A stretch of 28,589 nt of DNA from CAYUWG01 sp964448285 (GTDB lineage Bacteria; Bacteroidota; Ignavibacteria; SZUA-365). Numbering within the stretch: the stretch's first letter is position 1; every line of letters begins with the position of its first letter. The notes below the pieces were generated by a model. It was not told where the DNA came from, searched no databases, and saw only the letters and a list, made by a program, of their open reading frames with translations. The translations under genes were made by a program, and so were the position numbers. Location: the NCBI GenBank assembly GCA_964448285.1, contig CAYUWG010000052.1, positions 1-28,589 on the forward strand, in the 5' to 3' direction. This document shows, piece by piece, positions 24,789 to 28,589 of this stretch.

Positions 24789-25547
24789 ATGAATACACGA
24801 TATCGAACGATTATCATCGAGGATGAGAAGAACGCATCCGATACGTTGCGGATGATGCTGGAGAAAAAACATCCCGAAATAGACGTCGTCGCTACGCATG
24901 AGGATGTACGAACGGCAGCCGAATATCTCCGCGAGAATAAAGTCGATCTCGCCTTCATGGATGTTTGCATCAGGGGCGGGACATCATTCGATATTCTCTC
25001 CCAACTCCCGACGATTCCGTTTCAAATCATCTTCATCACCGCGCATAATGAATACGCACTCGGCGCTCTGAAGCTCTCTGCGCTCGATTATCTGCTCAAA
25101 CCGATCGACATGGATGAATTGGAGTTCGCGATTCAGAAATTTATCAGTACGCAGTTCGATCACGTCCAGCGAGAGCAACAACTCCAGATATTACGAGAGC
25201 ATCTCGCCTCAGCACATGCGTGCGATGGCTCGGTGGTTATCCCGACAACCGATGGATACACCGTCGTGCCCATACAGGACATCGTTCGCTGTGAGGCGCA
25301 GAGCAACTACACCGACATTTATCTCAAGGACAGAACGAAGCTCACCGCCTGCAAGACGCTCCGAGAATACGAGGAGCTGTTCGCATCGCATAACTTCTTC
25401 CGCATCCATCACTCGTACATCATCAATCTCCATCACCTCCGCAAGTATGTGAAGGGCAAGGGCGGCTACGTGATTCTCTCCGATGGAAAAGAACTGGAAG
25501 TCTCCGTCCGAAAGAAAGAAGAATTCCTCCACCGTTTAGGCGCGTAA
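24789..25547 (+). CDS. LytTR-family response regulator
   Basis: 252 aa. The receiver domain (1-120) has the acidic pair E11-D12, phospho-acceptor D58 in LAFMDVCIRGG, the FITAH switch threonine and the conserved K104 in YLLKPID. The LytTR DNA-binding domain (about 145-250) shows IQDIVRCEAQSNYTDIYL, the FFRIHHSYIINLHHLRKY signature and GGYVILSDGKELEVSVRKK. It would be phosphorylated by the adjacent upstream sensor kinase and bind DNA as a dimer. Spacing of 20 nt indicates one operon. Target genes cannot be read from this window; the secreted protein downstream is a candidate only by location. Confidence 0.93.
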   Translation: MNTRYRTIIIEDEKNASDTLRMMLEKKHPEIDVVATHEDVRTAAEYLRENKVDLAFMDVCIRGGTSFDILSQLPTIPFQIIFITAHNEYALGALKLSALDYLLKPIDMDELEFAIQKFISTQFDHVQREQQLQILREHLASAHACDGSVVIPTTDGYTVVPIQDIVRCEAQSNYTDIYLKDRTKLTACKTLREYEELFASHNFFRIHHSYIINLHHLRKYVKGKGGYVILSDGKELEVSVRKKEEFLHRLGA

Positions 25548-25558
25548 CTCCATCCATT

Positions 25559-26034
25559 CTCGTTCCCACGCTCTGCGTGGGAATGCAGACCTGAAGCTCC
25601 GCGTCCCCCGTTCNNNNNNNNNNNNNNNNNNNNNNNNNNNNNNNNNNNNNNNNNNNNNNNNNNNNNNNNNNNNNNNNNNNNNNNNNNNNNNNNNNNNNNN
25701 NNNNNNNNNNNNNCTCGTTCCCACGCTCTGCGTGGGAATGCAGACCTGAAGCTCCGCGTCCCCCGTTCCTTAGCCCGGCTGTCATCCCGCCGTTGTCGTG
25801 AACCATTTCACGACAGTATCTCCTCGTTCCCACGCTCTGCGTGGGAATGCAGACCTGAAGCTCCGCGTCCCCCGTTCCTTAGCCCGGCTGTCATCCCGCC
25901 GTTGTCGTGAACCATTTCACGACAGTATCTCCTCGTTCCCACGCTCTGCGTGGGAATGCAGACCTGAAGCTCCGCATCCCCCGTTCCTTAGCACGACTGT
26001 CATCCCGCCGTTGTCGTGAACCATTTCACGACAG
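25559..26034. repeat. Tandem array of a 109-bp double-hairpin repeat, with assembly gap
   Basis: A partial copy at 25559-25613 runs into the N gap. Copies begin at 25714, 25823 and 25932, spaced exactly 109 bp, and the last is slightly divergent and ends near 26034. Each unit has two perfect hairpins: TTCCCACGC-TCT-GCGTGGGAA and TGTCGTGAA-CCAT-TTCACGACA. Open frames inside the array (on both strands) only translate the repeat. The stretch 26035-26148 to the next gene shows no feature. This is not a CRISPR array, since units abut without unique spacers. It is probably a mobile or slippage-expanded intergenic repeat. Confidence 0.85.
25614..25713. other. Assembly gap of 100 N
   Basis: Exactly 100 N, the usual filler for a scaffold gap of unknown size, lies inside the tandem 109-bp repeat array. 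The number of repeat copies, and even contiguity across the gap, is unproven. Confidence 0.98.
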
Positions 26035-26148
26035 ATTCACTTTCTCACTCACCGCACGCACTTACTCACAGAACCGCACAGTTACTCAATGTAACTGGAA
26101 GTGCGCGCTTGCATTGTGTTATTTCGCATACAGAAAAAGTAATTCTCG

Positions 26149-26526
26149 ATGCCGAAATCAATAGAACACATTCGATCAGTCGTAATCGAGGATGAAGGAA
26201 GAGCAAAAGAAACACTCGTGATATTACTAACAGCATATTGCCCCATCGTTGACATCGTCGGAGAAGCCGCCTCAGTGGAGGACGCCGTGAGCGTGATCCG
26301 CGAGACGAAACCCGACCTCGTCTTCTTGGACATAGAGCTGATCGGCGGGACAGGCTTCGATGTATTGGAGCGGGTAAAACCCTTCGACTTCGCAATCGTC
26401 TTCACGACAGCGTACGGGAAATACGAAGCGCTCACGAAGAGCTATCCCCGAAGCGTGCTGATGTTCAAGCCACTTGGGATAAAGGACGTGGTTGGAAACG
26501 TGATCGAGCTGTTTCGGAAGAAATGA
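26149..26526 (+). CDS. Stand-alone response-regulator receiver domain
   Basis: 125 aa containing only a CheY-like receiver. Acidic residues E14-D15, phospho-acceptor D61 in LVFLDIELIGG, the switch threonine in FTTAYG (84-90) and K107 in MFKPLG are all present, so it should be phosphorylatable. There is no output domain: the frame ends 18 residues after K107, at the natural end of the receiver fold. It resembles the receiver of the LytTR regulator at 24789 (shared VIEDE, DLAF/LVF-LD, KP). It may serve as a phosphate sink or intermediate for the nearby kinase, or be the remnant of a regulator that lost its LytTR domain. No clear ribosome site precedes the ATG. Confidence 0.85.
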   Translation: MPKSIEHIRSVVIEDEGRAKETLVILLTAYCPIVDIVGEAASVEDAVSVIRETKPDLVFLDIELIGGTGFDVLERVKPFDFAIVFTTAYGKYEALTKSYPRSVLMFKPLGIKDVVGNVIELFRKK

Positions 26527-26627
26527 GGGGATTGAAGGGAGAGAGGATCAATACAGAAGACGAAATGAGGAATACAACGAACAAAAAAGTCACGAGACAT
26601 GCTTACACTGGTAAGAAGGAAATTGCG

Positions 26628-28589
26628 ATGGCTCATATTCTCATTCTCATATTGTTTGTCGCTACGCAAAGCGCGCATGCACAAGAGCCCAAGGTCAGAG
26701 TAAAACTGGTACAGCCGCCGCCCAACAGACTTGCTGTAAAAGATCTTTGGAATCTCACCGTCACGAACGCGTCCAAAAGCGAGATAAAGATCACGCTCGA
26801 AGGGACGGTGGATGAAGCGAAGGATGGGAGGATCGTCGAAGGGGCAACGGGTGTATTCACTTTGAAAGCGAATGAAGCGAAGAGACTCACTGCGGATAAT
26901 ATCCCCGGCGGAGGCACATACACATGGAACAACAACAAATACAAAGAGGCGATACTCCGCACGGGAAGCGCTCCCTCCGGCAGTTACACGATATGCATCT
27001 ACGCGAAAAGTGAGACTGGGCAACAGTTAGCCATGGATTGCATACAGCACAACATCGAAATGATGTCACCCCCGACGCTTGTCTCACCAGCAGATGGAGA
27101 GACAATTCCGGAAGGGCAATCACCGACTTTCACCTGGCTTCCTCCGATGCCCGCCCCGCGTGAAGCAAAGTACACGTTGAAAATCGTGGAGGTGATCGGA
27201 AACCAGGCGCCGGAAGAGGCGATGAAAAGGAATCCAGCTTTGTTTGAGAAGGGAGATATTCGAACCACGACGCTGCAGTATCCGACGAGTGCGAGGAAGT
27301 TGGAGAAGGGGAAGAAGTATGTGTGGAGGGTTACTGCCGGAACAACGGAAAGCGAAGTGTGGACTTATAAAACTGCGACGAATTACATTGCGACAATCGA
27401 TTCTGTCGACATACGATGTAGTGATAGTGGAGCTATTTGTTTTGACTTCCAGGTATTTGTGACAAACAACAATGCTCCAAATGCTGCGGACCAAATTGGA
27501 AATAATGGTGAAGTTTACGATTTGCAAGTTCCTGGTAGTAGTTCGGTCTTAATCAGTTCGCCACTTGGTTTTCCATCCTCTCCGCATGTTCTTAGTTACA
27601 ACGCATCTGTAACAATAATGGGAAAGGTATGCTTTTCCTCCTTTCCGTCGGTTCCATTGAAGTTCCGCGTATCAATTCGTGACCAGGGAAACCCAAATGA
27701 TCACGATGCATTTACCACTAAATTTGTAAACACGCTCCCTAATTGCGCTTGCGATCCATGTACAGATAAGACAACCACGTTTGGAAATCCGAATGACTCT
27801 ACTGCCATAACGTACCAAAACGATGGTTCTCTCAACACATCTTCAACTGTGACGCATACACCGAGACATTTGTTAAGAGTATCGGCACAAATAGTCGATT
27901 TCCAACGCTTAGGAGAAGCCGGGTGTCTGCTCTGCACGAATGATAGCAAGCAATTTGGAAACTATACTGGGGGTTCACTGAACGGCTCCGCAGGAACCAT
28001 CGTCAAAGACGAAAAGGGATACGGAAAGCTGATAGAATGGGAATTTCCCACACCGACTCTCGTGAGCAATTTCAGCTACGACTTGCAGATGATGTTTCCT
28101 CCGCTGGCGGCGGTAAGTTGCTGTAAAGATAGTATCCGTATATGCACGAGATGGAGCTTCACTGATGACAAATGCATAACCTGCGATACGTTGATTTGCA
28201 GTACGATCATAAAAGAATACAAACCACCGTCCAAGGGACCGATATTCTCTTCGGGCGCTGCGCGCAAGCAAATGGACGAAAGAATTGCGAAGATGGGTGA
28301 ACCGTATGTAAGCTGGTACAAGCAGGAGAGCGATGAGCTTCCACGAGATTTTACCTCGCAGGTCCAGGCGTTGTATAGGAGCAATGAAGATAAGCATGCT
28401 ACGGATCGAATAGTAGAATTCGAGATTAGGGTGAAGGCTACCTTTTTTGCGATTCGAGAAATGAAAAAAACTGCAACCAGTAGCCTATGGAATGCAATTC
28501 AGAGCAATATGCAGGTAAGCGATATGTGTGGCAACGGCAGCTTTCCGAATGGCGTCCTGGACGTAGCGCAATGGTCTGGCGGTTACGGG
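26628..28589 (+). CDS. Secreted cysteine-rich protein of unknown function (3' partial)
   Basis: The frame is open from ATG 26628 to the right edge (654 codons) with no stop, so the C-terminus is outside the window. Signal peptide: MAHILILILFVATQSAHA, cleaved before QEPK. AAGGA about 7 nt upstream supports this start, although in-frame ATGs exist at 26565 and 26523 (the latter overlapping the receiver stop). Residues about 20-140 form a beta-rich domain (NLTVTNASKSEIKI, GSYTICIYAKSETGQ). A fibronectin/Ig-like segment follows (LVSPADGETIPEG, PTFTWLPP, YVWRVTA). Then comes a long region with paired cysteines: CACDPC at 373-378, CLLC at 433-436, then CC and CITC. I recognise the SPADG...FTW module from secreted Bacteroidota-type proteins but not the whole. 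A T9SS tail may lie beyond the edge. Inferred to be exported; function unknown. Confidence 0.8.
   Translation, partial: MAHILILILFVATQSAHAQEPKVRVKLVQPPPNRLAVKDLWNLTVTNASKSEIKITLEGTVDEAKDGRIVEGATGVFTLKANEAKRLTADNIPGGGTYTWNNNKYKEAILRTGSAPSGSYTICIYAKSETGQQLAMDCIQHNIEMMSPPTLVSPADGETIPEGQSPTFTWLPPMPAPREAKYTLKIVEVIGNQAPEEAMKRNPALFEKGDIRTTTLQYPTSARKLEKGKKYVWRVTAGTTESEVWTYKTATNYIATIDSVDIRCSDSGAICFDFQVFVTNNNAPNAADQIGNNGEVYDLQVPGSSSVLISSPLGFPSSPHVLSYNASVTIMGKVCFSSFPSVPLKFRVSIRDQGNPNDHDAFTTKFVNTLPNCACDPCTDKTTTFGNPNDSTAITYQNDGSLNTSSTVTHTPRHLLRVSAQIVDFQRLGEAGCLLCTNDSKQFGNYTGGSLNGSAGTIVKDEKGYGKLIEWEFPTPTLVSNFSYDLQMMFPPLAAVSCCKDSIRICTRWSFTDDKCITCDTLICSTIIKEYKPPSKGPIFSSGAARKQMDERIAKMGEPYVSWYKQESDELPRDFTSQVQALYRSNEDKHATDRIVEFEIRVKATFFAIREMKKTATSSLWNAIQSNMQVSDMCGNGSFPNGVLDVAQWSGGYG

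Noticed and set aside
25714..26034. CRISPR array
   Set aside because: The 109-bp units are directly adjacent and near-identical throughout, with no unique spacers and no cas genes nearby.

Overview
The window (about 28.6 kb, one 100-base run of N) reads as a draft chromosome contig of a Gram-negative bacterium from the Bacteroidota/Chlorobiota side of the tree. Ignavibacteria or Candidatus Kapabacteria is my best guess. The grounds are a secreted repeat protein ending in a type IX secretion (T9SS) type A sorting domain (QNYPNPFNPSTTI), a propeller-type sensor kinase with a LytTR regulator, an Omp85-type outer-membrane protein, LptC and several lipoproteins. No rRNA, tRNA, CRISPR array, phage or transposase gene is visible. 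The taxonomic call is inference from gene content.

Layout. (1) 1-1816 (+): 3' part of a secreted 42-residue-repeat beta-propeller protein with a T9SS tail. (2) 1909-4783 (-): a tight operon, in transcription order mrp-like ATPase, NifU C-terminal domain protein, NAD kinase and a secreted thioredoxin-fold protein whose two active-site cysteines are both serine. It looks like an Fe-S/redox housekeeping cluster. (3) 4991-7600 (-): one large outer-membrane Omp85-family gene, split by a single in-frame TGA at 6764-6766. (4) 7765-10347 (+): two tandem paralogous Kelch lipoproteins of 338 aa each. Each has its own matching promoter, a matching ~170-nt 5' leader and its own terminator-like hairpin. 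Their last 260 nt are identical although the 5' parts have diverged. (5) 10510-17598 (+): a co-directional run of ABC exporter, small lipoprotein, era, Tat-exported glycosylasparaginase-like enzyme, methyltransferase, ruvB and lptC. (6) 17599-21090 (-): the C-terminal half only of carbamoyl-phosphate synthase large subunit (split carB) behind an rqcH/NFACT gene. (7) 21091-21591: intergenic repeat debris. (8) 21592-25547 (+): a 1058-aa propeller histidine kinase and its LytTR response regulator. (9) 25559-26034: a tandem array of a 109-bp double-hairpin repeat interrupted by the N gap. (10) 26149-28589 (+): a stand-alone receiver domain, then a secreted cysteine-rich protein running off the window.

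The most unusual items are the duplicated promoter-leader units of the Kelch lipoproteins (a candidate cis-regulatory RNA), the 3' gene conversion between them, the outer-membrane gene broken by one TGA (its N-terminal domain carries kinase-like DRH and DRD motifs), the split carB, the Ser/Ser thioredoxin-fold protein, and the orphan receiver domain next to a complete two-component pair. All family assignments come from reading motifs; no database search was run.
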